From CAZDEK01 sp964504625 (GTDB taxonomy: Bacteria; Patescibacteriota; Saccharimonadia; CAILAD01; GCA-016700035): 8,604 nt of DNA. Both the position numbers and the translations under genes were made by a program. The stretch is from the NCBI GenBank assembly GCA_964504625.1, contig CAZDEK010000036.1:1-8604 (forward strand), read 5' to 3'. Below the pieces are notes generated by a model that ran no database searches, was not told where the DNA came from, and was given only the letters and a program-made list of their open reading frames with translations. Below, piece after piece: positions 1 through 5,374 of this stretch (position 1 is the first letter of the stretch; each line of letters opens with the position of its first letter).

Positions 1-573
1 TTCCAAGATCTTGGCGCTGACGCGATCACGGTGCATCCCTACATGGGGCATCAGGCCATGGCGCCATTTCTGCGAGAGGTTGATCGGGGCGTGATTGTGT
101 TGGTGCGAACCAGCAACGAGGGAGCGGGGGAGCTCCAGGGTCTGCCGATCGAACAGTGGGAAGATCCAGATCGACCTTTTGAAGTTTTTCAGGGAGAAGA
201 ACCGCTCTACAAAGTGGTGGCTCGCAATGTCCGATCGCGTTGGAATTACAACTCCAACTGTGCCGTCGTGGTGGGAGCCACAAGGCCTGAAGAGCTACAG
301 CATGTCAGGTACTTGGTCGGTGACGACATCCCGATCCTCATCCCAGGTGTCGGCGCACAAGGAGGGAGCCTGGAGCTCGCGGTGCAAAATGGCAGGAACT
401 CGCTCAGCGAGGGCTTCATCATTAACGCTAGCCGTTCGGTGCTCTATCCTCAGTCTCCGGAAGGTCAGCCTCCCGTCGTGGACGTGCCAGCCGCTGCACG
501 AGCTGAAGTGGAGCGCATGAACCGTGTCATCCGCCAAACACTTTTCGTCCCACCAGAAGGCAACGATATCTAG
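1..573 (+). CDS. pyrF: Orotidine 5'-phosphate decarboxylase, 3' part (5' end outside window)
   Basis: PyrF decarboxylates orotidine monophosphate to UMP, the last step of de novo pyrimidine synthesis, in the cytoplasm. The frame is open from base 1 and ends at TAG (571-573); 190 residues are visible, the C-terminal two thirds of a protein that is usually about 270-280 residues in this subfamily. Visible family motifs are DAITVHPYMG near the start, the VLVRTSNEGAGELQ strand-loop, a VVVGATRPEEL segment, the phosphate-binding IPGVGAQGG loop and the closing INASRSVLYP strand with its phosphate-contacting arginine. These match the subfamily-2 OMP decarboxylases (actinobacterial and related type) rather than the E. 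coli type. The DxKxxD catalytic segment lies upstream of the window and cannot be checked. The gene is followed by its own terminator, so it is probably transcribed separately from the pyrE unit. Confidence 0.93.
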   Translation, partial: FQDLGADAITVHPYMGHQAMAPFLREVDRGVIVLVRTSNEGAGELQGLPIEQWEDPDRPFEVFQGEEPLYKVVARNVRSRWNYNSNCAVVVGATRPEELQHVRYLVGDDIPILIPGVGAQGGSLELAVQNGRNSLSEGFIINASRSVLYPQSPEGQPPVVDVPAAARAEVERMNRVIRQTLFVPPEGNDI

Positions 574-576
574 CTG

Positions 577-610
577 ACAGGCTCTCGGCATTGCCGGGAG
601 CCTGTTTTCT
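577..610 (+). terminator. Rho-independent terminator after pyrF
   Basis: A 13-bp stem (arms 577-589 and 593-605, one G-U wobble) with the 3-base loop ATT is followed by a T-rich run (TTTTCT). It begins 3 bases after the pyrF stop codon and ends just before the next promoter. Confidence 0.85.
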
Positions 611-611
611 C

Positions 612-640
612 TTGAAAAAGCCACGCTTGGCGCGTAGAAT
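612..640 (+). promoter_or_regulatory. Sigma70-type promoter of the 148-aa gene and pyrE unit
   Basis: A -35 box TTGAAA (612-617) and a -10 box TAGAAT (635-640) are separated by exactly 17 bases. The start site predicted near 646-648 leaves a leader of about 24 bases carrying the AGGAG ribosome site (661-665). It lies directly behind the pyrF terminator. Confidence 0.75.
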
Positions 641-670
641 AGCCCATTGCACCTTGACCGAGGAGTGTGG

Positions 671-1117
671 ATGAAGGTAGCGCAGTTCGCTATTGAAGTT
701 GAGCTCACGGTGGACGATCTATTCGACCTTTTCAGCCTGCAGGAGCTCTCAGTGGAAGCACGTAATCAATTGCGGGCCGATAGTCTCCAGGAGACGCTGT
801 TTAACATCATCAATGAACTGTGTGATCGCTGGCCGATCGCCGAAGTCAAAGCCCTGCTCGAAAAGAAAGGAATCTTCGGGTACAAGTATAACTTTAGCAT
901 CAGAGAGTTGAAGACGATGGACGAAATCGGTCTGACAGCCGACGAAATCATGGAAGAATTCCGTGATGTCTTGTCGGCGGAAACGCTGGCAGGACTCTCA
1001 GAGCTCATGCTGAACGCAGAAGACCTGCTTGGCGCAGTCTATGCCGAGCTTCTCAATGCAAACTTGCCAGCCGACACGATCTTCGAAGAGAAGGGATACC
1101 ACCTTGTCAACTACTGA
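671..1117 (+). CDS. Unrecognised acidic helical protein between pyrF and pyrE
   Basis: I do not recognise this 148-residue protein. The ATG at 671 is chosen because AGGAG (661-665) precedes it by 5 bases; an in-frame TTG at 647 coincides with the predicted transcription start and has no ribosome site. The protein looks soluble, acidic and mostly helical, without a signal peptide or membrane segment. It contains a recurring hexapeptide L-[TSNP]-[AV]-[DE]-[DET]-[IL] at residues 12-17, 88-93, 101-106, 114-119 and 132-137; the middle three are exactly 13 residues apart, suggesting short tandem helical repeats. One cysteine (C51) is present. Its last 14 bases overlap the proposed pyrE start, so the two are probably co-transcribed and translationally coupled. 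A role linked to pyrimidine metabolism or its control is inferred from position only. Confidence 0.8.
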   Translation: MKVAQFAIEVELTVDDLFDLFSLQELSVEARNQLRADSLQETLFNIINELCDRWPIAEVKALLEKKGIFGYKYNFSIRELKTMDEIGLTADEIMEEFRDVLSAETLAGLSELMLNAEDLLGAVYAELLNANLPADTIFEEKGYHLVNY

Positions 1118-1793
1118 TACCGAGCGAACGCGGCATGAACATGCCATCGAGCATGAGCTGGTGCACTCTGGCGCCTTGCTTATGGGTGAGCATTTCGTGC
1201 TGAAGTCGGGTCGTCATGCCGAGACCTACATCAACTGTGATTGCCTGTATTCCCAGCCTAAGCGGCTGACACCGATCTTCGGACACTGGCAGTTGCGCTG
1301 GTTTGATCGACGGGTTGGCGGCGAGGTGCCTGACGTCGTGGCTGCACCAGCCACAGGCGGTGTCTATCTCGTAGCGGGCTTCCGTTACTTCACCGAGAAT
1401 CAGCGTCTCGCAACTGTCTGGGCGGATAAGACCGATGAGGGCTTCGTGCTCGAACGAGCTGGTTTTGTCGAGGCGGTTCAGGATCGCAACGTGCTTGTTC
1501 TCGAGGATGTCATCACGTCTGGCGGATCCGTCGTGGGCACTATCGAAGCTGTACGTGCGGCTGGCGGCAATGTGCTGGGTGTGGCCTGCATCGTGAATCG
1601 ACGCCTTTCGACTACTGCGGAGTCCCTAGGCGTACCGGTGCTCACAACTGGTGTACAGCGCGATGATCAGGATTGGGCGTATGATGCGCTTCCGACGCGA
1701 ATCGCTGAGCGGCCGATCGTGACAAACATTGGCCACGGAGCTGAATTCCAGCAGGTCTATCCTGATTACCCAGCTGGCTACAAGGAGCTGTGA
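1104..1793 (+). CDS. pyrE: Orotate phosphoribosyltransferase
   Basis: PyrE joins orotate to PRPP to make OMP, the substrate of PyrF. Counting from TTG 1104 the protein has 229 residues. Near the N-terminus is the family pattern SGALLMGEHFVLKSGRH (22-38), then the VVAAPATGG loop (78-86), a WADKTDEG segment (106-113) where the mobile catalytic loop with its lysine is expected, and the PRPP-binding motif VLVLEDVITSGGS (130-142). The start is uncertain: the frame runs open further upstream within the previous gene, but family alignment places the N-terminus shortly before the SGALL motif. TTG 1104 is preceded by AAGGGA at a 7-base spacing and overlaps the upstream stop by 14 bases. The stop TGA overlaps the ATG of the next gene. 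The assignment to the family is firm; the start is moderate. Confidence 0.92.
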   Translation: MSTTDTERTRHEHAIEHELVHSGALLMGEHFVLKSGRHAETYINCDCLYSQPKRLTPIFGHWQLRWFDRRVGGEVPDVVAAPATGGVYLVAGFRYFTENQRLATVWADKTDEGFVLERAGFVEAVQDRNVLVLEDVITSGGSVVGTIEAVRAAGGNVLGVACIVNRRLSTTAESLGVPVLTTGVQRDDQDWAYDALPTRIAERPIVTNIGHGAEFQQVYPDYPAGYKEL

Positions 1794-2083
1794 TGATGGC
1801 CCTGGAACAGCAGTTCATTCGGTTTCACGACAAGCGCGTACGCGTTACCTACCAGTCGCCGATGATGCGTGACCCCAACACGGTATCTGGCAGGGCGCTC
1901 CGTCCTACGCCAGAGCAGTTGCGGGGCGGAACCGCCTTCTTTCTGGAGCTCGAGCCAGGTAGCGAGTCTCACCACATTCGTATTGCCGCCGATTGGATCC
2001 TGGCATGCGAGGAAGCGCCATGGCCACCGTGGCGGCAGCGTGAATCGGCCACCCCGGCACCTGGCGAGCCTTGGTTGAGCTGA
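1793..2083 (+). CDS. Unrecognised 96-aa protein translationally coupled to pyrE
   Basis: I do not recognise a family. The ATG at 1793 overlaps the pyrE stop (TGATG), and a second ATG follows at 1796; AGGAG at 1783-1787 gives 5- or 8-base spacing, so either may be used. The first 75 residues look like a small beta-rich domain: alternating segments FIRFHDKRVRVTYQSP (8-23), TAFFLELEP (47-55) and HHIRIAADWILACEE (60-74). The tail (75-96) is rich in tryptophan and proline (PWPPW, GEPWLS) and probably disordered. There is no signal peptide or membrane helix. It is the last gene of the unit, ending 4 bases before a strong terminator. The tight coupling and ribosome site support a real gene; its link to pyrimidine synthesis is only positional. 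Confidence 0.7.
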   Translation: MMALEQQFIRFHDKRVRVTYQSPMMRDPNTVSGRALRPTPEQLRGGTAFFLELEPGSESHHIRIAADWILACEEAPWPPWRQRESATPAPGEPWLS

Positions 2084-2087
2084 TGCA

Positions 2088-2122
2088 ATGCCCTCACCCT
2101 ACGGGGTGAGGGCATCTTTTTA
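2088..2122 (+). terminator. Strong Rho-independent terminator with UACG tetraloop
   Basis: A perfect 12-bp stem (arms 2088-2099 and 2104-2115) closes a C(TACG)G loop, the extra-stable UNCG tetraloop class, and is followed by TCTTTTT (2115-2121). It ends the pyrE unit. Confidence 0.92.
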
Positions 2123-2134
2123 TATCGCCTCGAG

Positions 2135-2147
2135 TATACTAGTAAGC
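2135..2147 (+). promoter_or_regulatory. -10 box of ruvC, probable leaderless start
   Basis: TATACT (2135-2140) ends 7 bases before the ruvC ATG, so transcription should begin at or next to the A of the start codon. No Shine-Dalgarno sequence and no good -35 box are present. Confidence 0.55.
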
Positions 2148-2630
2148 ATGTTGATTCTCGGTATTGATCCAGGGACGGCGACGACTGGCTTCGGGCTGGT
2201 GCGAGCAGACGGTCAGTCGCGCACGATGGTGGATTGCGGCGTGATCTCGACACCGAAAGGTCGGGAGCACCCGGCTCGTTTGCAGGAGCTCTATCATGAT
2301 CTGCAAGCACTCATTCGTCATCACCGTCCAGATGTAGCAGTAGTAGAGAAGCTGTTTTTTGCGGCCAATGTGACGACTGCCATGAAAGTGGGCGAGGCGA
2401 GAGGAGTAGCGCTCTTAGCGCTGCAGGAGGCTGGCCTGCCTGTCTTTGAGTACACGCCATTGCAGGTCAAGCAAACAGTGACAGGCTATGGCAAAGCGGT
2501 CAAGAAGCAGGTGCAGGAGATGGTGAAGCAGCATCTGATGCTGTCGACAGTACCTAAGCCTGATGACGCGGCAGATGCTTTAGCAATCGCTCTGACACAT
2601 GCTGCCCAAATGAAAGCGCCACGTCTCTAA
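2148..2630 (+). CDS. ruvC: Crossover junction endodeoxyribonuclease RuvC
   Basis: RuvC resolves Holliday junctions by paired nicks, working with the RuvAB branch-migration complex. At 160 residues it has the usual family length. All four acidic catalytic residues of the RNase H-like fold are visible: D7 in LGIDPGTATTGFG, E67 in VAVVEKLFF, and D140 and D143 in PDDAADALAIALTH. The ATG at 2148 gives the canonical N-terminus; upstream in-frame codons fall inside the preceding terminator and add no family sequence. The gene has its own -10 box and seems leaderless. It is separated from ruvA and ruvB by a whiB-like gene on the opposite strand, unlike the usual ruvC-ruvA-ruvB order. The TAA stop lies in the loop of a hairpin shared with the convergent gene. 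Confidence 0.96.
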   Translation: MLILGIDPGTATTGFGLVRADGQSRTMVDCGVISTPKGREHPARLQELYHDLQALIRHHRPDVAVVEKLFFAANVTTAMKVGEARGVALLALQEAGLPVFEYTPLQVKQTVTGYGKAVKKQVQEMVKQHLMLSTVPKPDDAADALAIALTHAAQMKAPRL

Positions 2631-2640
2631 GACGCGGCGC
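2605..2640 (-). terminator. Hairpin over the ruvC/whiB convergent junction
   Basis: Arms 2616-2626 and 2630-2640 pair over 11 positions with one mismatch (A-C), around a 3-base loop that includes part of the ruvC stop. On the minus strand the stem is followed by TTTCATTT, so it best serves as the terminator of the whiB-like gene; it may act on both strands. Confidence 0.55.
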
Positions 2641-2653
2641 TAGGTATTGATGG

Positions 2654-2962
2654 TTAGCTGGCGGTACGTAGGGCTGCTTTTGCGGCTGCTTTGCGTCGCC
2701 GCTTGATAGCGCGTCGTTCACGCTCTGAAGTTCCACCCCAGATGCCATGCGTATCACCGAAGGCAAGTGCATACTCAAGGCACTCTTCTCGTACCGCACA
2801 ATCAGCACAGATTGCTTTGGCCTCTTTGGTGCTACCTGTTTTGCCGGGAAAAAATACCTGAGTATCCACCTCGAGGCAATTCGCATAGGCCATCCAGTCT
2901 TGGTCGACGATATCTGGCTGTGTTGGCGTTCGGCCAATAACGGCACCTCGTTTTCCCGCCAT
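2654..2962 (-). CDS. WhiB-like iron-sulfur transcriptional regulator
   Basis: WhiB/Wbl proteins hold a 4Fe-4S cluster and act as transcriptional regulators, many by binding the primary sigma factor. This 102-residue protein has the full signature: four cysteines C29, C52, C55 and C61 (CX22CX2CX5C, with the ICADCAVREEC core), an FFP motif at 37-39 before the second cysteine, the GIWGG turn at 73-77, and a basic helix-rich tail (SERERRAIKRRRKAAAKAA) suited to DNA contact. The ATG at 2962 follows a GGGGGG ribosome-site-like run at 5-base spacing. The gene lies between ruvC and ruvA on the opposite strand, divergent from ruvA by 109 bases. The family is known mainly from Actinobacteria and actinophages, so its presence beside CPR-type pilus genes suggests either transfer or a wider range for the family. 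Family assignment is firm; the regulon is unknown. Confidence 0.93.
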   Translation of the reverse strand: MAGKRGAVIGRTPTQPDIVDQDWMAYANCLEVDTQVFFPGKTGSTKEAKAICADCAVREECLEYALAFGDTHGIWGGTSERERRAIKRRRKAAAKAALRTAS

Positions 2963-3000
2963 ACTAGCCCCCCTTTTTTGTAAACTCGGTGCGTACTTGT

Positions 3001-3030
3001 ATGCTACTCGCTAGCTGAGTCTGAGCTCAA
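3001..3030 (-). promoter_or_regulatory. Possible promoter of the whiB-like gene
   Basis: On the minus strand, TTGAGC (3030-3025) and TAGCAT (3006-3001) lie 18 bases apart, giving a start near 2994 and a leader of about 30 bases that includes the G-rich ribosome site. Both boxes match consensus at only four positions. Confidence 0.35.
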
Positions 3031-3034
3031 GAGT

Positions 3035-3045
3035 TTTCGTACGAT
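3035..3045. promoter_or_regulatory. Palindrome TCGTACGA in the whiB-ruvA divergent region
   Basis: The 8-base palindrome TCGTACGA (3037-3044) sits in the spacer between the divergent whiB-like and ruvA promoters, in the 11-base context TTTCGTACGAT. The same 11 bases occur upstream of pilM (7872-7882, minus strand). It is a candidate operator; the evidence is the repeat and position only. Confidence 0.35.
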
Positions 3046-3056
3046 TTTCGTGAAAC

Positions 3057-3071
3057 TGGTATAATGACAGC
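3057..3071 (+). promoter_or_regulatory. Extended -10 promoter of ruvA, probable leaderless start
   Basis: TGGTATAAT (3057-3065) is a perfect extended -10 element (TGnTATAAT). The box ends 6 bases before the ruvA ATG, so the start site should fall on the start codon. No ribosome site is present, and the -35 region is poor, as is common with extended -10 promoters. Confidence 0.72.
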
Positions 3072-3632
3072 ATGATAGCGCTTCTCAAGGGGATGGTTTC
3101 AGTGCGCGAGCTGGACCGAGTTATCGTCGAGGTGCATGGGGTGGGCTATGAAGTCGCCATTCCAGCCCGAGACGCGGCATCCATACAGGAGGGTGAGGAC
3201 GTCGTACTGTTCGTGGCGGAGAATATCCGCGATGATGCGTATGAGCTCTATGGTTTTCGCACTGCGGCGGAGCGGGGTTTGTACTTGAAGCTTGTGTCGG
3301 TGAATGGCGTTGGACCGCGCATGGCGCATGCCATACTATCCGTTTACGATGTGGAAGCGCTATCGGCTTGTATGGATGAAGAAGACGTCACGAAGCTGTC
3401 GCGGGTGCCTGGGGTGGGCAAGAAAACGGCACAGCGGATGATTCTCGAGCTGAAAGGTAAGCTCGTACAAACGGGTTCGCTGAAAGAGGCGACACAGGAA
3501 GATCAAGCCCATCAGGCGCTCATGCAGCTTGGCTACACGCGCGAGCAGGCGGTGCGAGCCTTGCAGGGAGTGGAAGCGGCGGCCGATACGGGCGAACGAG
3601 TCCGGCAGGCTCTCAAAGGCTTAAGTCGATGA
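3072..3632 (+). CDS. ruvA: Holliday junction branch migration protein RuvA
   Basis: RuvA binds the four-way junction as a tetramer and loads the RuvB motor. The protein has 186 residues, close to the usual 190-205. Domain I (about 1-63) is the OB fold, with the HGVGYEV strand and the acidic-pin region ENIRDDAYELYGF (50-62). Domain II (about 70-135) has two helix-hairpin-helix motifs, VNGVGPRMAHAIL and RVPGVGKKTAQRMILEL. Domain III (about 145-186), which contacts RuvB, has the typical ALMQLGYTREQAVRAL segment. The ATG at 3072 gives the canonical MIALLKG start; its -10 box ends 6 bases upstream and there is no Shine-Dalgarno sequence. The stop overlaps the ruvB start as ATGA, so the two are translationally coupled. 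Confidence 0.96.
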   Translation: MIALLKGMVSVRELDRVIVEVHGVGYEVAIPARDAASIQEGEDVVLFVAENIRDDAYELYGFRTAAERGLYLKLVSVNGVGPRMAHAILSVYDVEALSACMDEEDVTKLSRVPGVGKKTAQRMILELKGKLVQTGSLKEATQEDQAHQALMQLGYTREQAVRALQGVEAAADTGERVRQALKGLSR

Positions 3633-4696
3633 TCGAGCGGCAGGAAGAATTTGCCGCTGAGGAGGTGACTGCACCAGAGGTGCTGCCTGAGGAGTCAGTT
3701 TTTGAAGAGTCGATTCGACCAGCTAGCTTTGATGAATATATTGGTCAACGACAGGCGATCGATAGTCTGCGTCTGGCGATCGCGGCGACGAAAAAACGAG
3801 GCGAATCACTTGATCATGTATTACTGTATGGCCCACCCGGGTTAGGAAAGACGACGCTAGCACACATTGTCGCACGCGAGCTCGGTAGTCAGCTGAAGAT
3901 TACTTCTGGCCCCGCGATCGAGCGAGCTGGCGACCTTGCCAGCCTGCTGACGAACTTAAGTGCTGGCGACGTGCTCTTTATCGATGAGATCCACCGCCTC
4001 AGTCGAACGGTAGAGGAAATCCTTTATCCGGCAATGGAAGATTTTGTATTAGATATTATGCTTGGTAAAGGGCCGGCGGCTCAGTCGCTGCGACTTGATT
4101 TGGCACCAATTACCATAATTGGTGCAACTACACGCTATGGTGCATTATCGGGGCCGCTGCGTGATCGTTTTGGCCTCGTGCACCGGCTCGAGTTTTACAC
4201 CCCAGAAGAAATTGCTCAGATTTTGGCTCGGACAGCCCGTCTTTTGAAGATAGAGATTGGTGACGAGGAGCTTGTTCAGCTCGCGGCTCGTTCTCGTCTG
4301 ACTCCATGTATCGCGAATCGACTGATTCGCCGCATTCGTGATTACGCCGAAGTGCATAATGATAGTACGGTTAATGGCGATGTATTGACGGCAGCCTTTG
4401 CTCTATTAGAAGTTGATGAGCTTGGACTCGACGCCGGTGATCGACGCGTGCTCATGACACTCATTGAGCATTATGGTGGTGGTCCAGCTGGGGTTGAAGC
4501 TTTGGCGGCCGCCCTATCTGAGGAGCGTCAAACGATCGAAGATGTCATCGAGCCTTATCTGATTCAAGTCGGATTACTGCGCCGCACGCCGCGTGGCCGC
4601 ATGGTTAGCGAGCGGGCTTATCGACATTTGGGTCTGCAGCCACCGGTGGATAGCATCAGCCAGCAGCCGCAGACCTCGCTTGATCTGGAGAAATGA
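3629..4696 (+). CDS. ruvB: Holliday junction branch migration ATPase RuvB
   Basis: RuvB is the AAA+ hexameric motor that drives branch migration with RuvA. Its 355 residues fit the family. Visible in order: the N-terminal RPASFDEYIGQ segment, Walker A GPPGLGKTT (about 69-77), Walker B VLFIDEIH, sensor 1 in IIGATTRYGALSGPLRDRFG with the arginine finger of LRDRFG, and a C-terminal winged helix ending RTPRGRMVSERAYRHLGL. One oddity: where the family normally reads GTPRIANR, this protein reads LTPCIANR, so the expected sensor-2 arginine is C227 (codon TGT at 4307-4309, one transition from CGT). The start ATG overlaps the ruvA stop by 4 bases; only a weak AAGG precedes it, so translation is probably coupled. 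Confidence 0.96.
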   Translation: MIERQEEFAAEEVTAPEVLPEESVFEESIRPASFDEYIGQRQAIDSLRLAIAATKKRGESLDHVLLYGPPGLGKTTLAHIVARELGSQLKITSGPAIERAGDLASLLTNLSAGDVLFIDEIHRLSRTVEEILYPAMEDFVLDIMLGKGPAAQSLRLDLAPITIIGATTRYGALSGPLRDRFGLVHRLEFYTPEEIAQILARTARLLKIEIGDEELVQLAARSRLTPCIANRLIRRIRDYAEVHNDSTVNGDVLTAAFALLEVDELGLDAGDRRVLMTLIEHYGGGPAGVEALAAALSEERQTIEDVIEPYLIQVGLLRRTPRGRMVSERAYRHLGLQPPVDSISQQPQTSLDLEK

Positions 4697-4698
4697 TC

Positions 4699-4710
4699 TA
4701 AAATACTAGC
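4699..4710 (+). promoter_or_regulatory. -10 box of the PH-domain gene, probable leaderless start
   Basis: TAAAAT (4699-4704) ends 6 bases before the ATG at 4711 and begins 3 bases after the ruvB stop codon. No ribosome site is present in the 14-base gap. Spacing is the same as at ruvA. Confidence 0.5.
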
Positions 4711-5352
4711 ATGGCGGTTACAGAGCGATATCCAGGACAGGATGAGAGCGAAGTTGTTCAGCGTGTCATCCATAAGCACATCGTGGCGGTTTTGCCGTAC
4801 TTAGCGGTGGCAGTGTTTATCTTCTTTCTAGGTCTGACGGCAGTCTATTTGGGGGCAGCCGGTGTTGATCGTATACCGTTGAAAGATTTTACAGGCCTCA
4901 AGACAGATCCAATCCAATTGCCGCTGAGCTTTGTCGGCTTGCTCCTGATTGGCATTTCTGTTTTATTGGGTGTGGGGTCTATGTATGTCTGGCGTTCGAA
5001 TAAGCTCTTCGTAACCGATGAAAATATTGTCGATATGGATCAAGTCGGCATCTTCCAGCGAACAATCGCTACCTTGCGACTGAGCCGGGTGCAGGATATT
5101 TCGGTGAATGTGAAGGGCCCAATGCAAACGGTGCTTGGGTATGGCACCGTGACAGTGCAGACTGCCGGCGAGAAAGAGCTTTTCCACTTTGATTATGTCC
5201 CAGATCCCTATGCCGTGAAGGCCTACATTGTCAGCATTTATGAAAAATTCATCGAAACCAAGCCAGGGGAAGCTGATGGTCTCCTCAGTCGTGAGCCCGA
5301 TGTCGATCACAATAACTACCGCACCCCTGGCCGGCCTCCATTCGCTAACTAA
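4711..5352 (+). CDS. Membrane protein with bacterial PH domain (YdbS/bPH2-like)
   Basis: This 213-residue protein has a short cytoplasmic N-terminus, two membrane helices (about 24-50 and 70-94) and a bacterial pleckstrin-homology domain (about 96-172). The domain opens with NKLFVTDENIVDMDQVGIFQR and continues through LSRVQDISVNVKG and LGYGTVTVQTAGE, the layout of the bPH2/YdbS family. The C-terminal 40 residues are hydrophilic and probably disordered. The family's biochemical role is not well defined, and I infer only a membrane-anchored scaffold. It follows ruvB by 14 bases but has its own -10 box. It converges on the last pilus gene with 3 bases between stop codons, and ends PPFAN, almost the same as that neighbour's APN-terminated end (see the inverted repeat). 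Confidence 0.85.
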   Translation: MAVTERYPGQDESEVVQRVIHKHIVAVLPYLAVAVFIFFLGLTAVYLGAAGVDRIPLKDFTGLKTDPIQLPLSFVGLLLIGISVLLGVGSMYVWRSNKLFVTDENIVDMDQVGIFQRTIATLRLSRVQDISVNVKGPMQTVLGYGTVTVQTAGEKELFHFDYVPDPYAVKAYIVSIYEKFIETKPGEADGLLSREPDVDHNNYRTPGRPPFAN

Positions 5353-5374
5353 TCTTTAGTTGGGGGCGAATGGA
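5337..5374. repeat. Inverted repeat spanning two convergent stop codons
   Basis: Outer arms 5337-5345 and 5366-5374 pair perfectly over 9 bp. Inner arms 5347-5352 and 5356-5361 pair over 6 bp around the 3-base loop TCT. The two stems are separated by an asymmetric internal loop (T versus GGGG). The inner arms contain both TAA stops. On the + strand it is followed by TTGTCTTT, so it may terminate the PH-domain transcript; the minus side has no T-run. Confidence 0.7.

Noticed and set aside
647..670. TTG start at 647 for the 148-aa protein
   Set aside because: It coincides with the predicted transcription start and lacks a ribosome site, whereas ATG 671 has AGGAG 5 bases upstream.
1029..1103. 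N-terminal extension of PyrE starting at 1029
   Set aside because: It would overlap the upstream gene by about 90 bases and adds 25 residues absent from the family; TTG 1104 has a usable ribosome site and fits the expected length.
2088..2147. Longer RuvC starting at 2088
   Set aside because: The extra 20 codons fall in the terminator hairpin and the -10 box. The canonical MLILGIDPGT start is at 2148.
2554..2946. 130-codon open frame on the minus strand overlapping whiB
   Set aside because: It overlaps the intact WhiB-like gene in another frame, has no ribosome site and shows no recognisable family pattern.
2984..3071. Possible small RNA or tRNA in the whiB-ruvA gap
   Set aside because: No cloverleaf or terminator is visible; the short palindromes GCTAGC and GAGCTC do not form a larger structure, and promoter elements explain most of the region.
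4963..5310. 115-codon open frame antisense to the PH-domain gene
   Set aside because: It lies wholly inside a well-supported gene on the other strand and has no start signals or recognisable motif.
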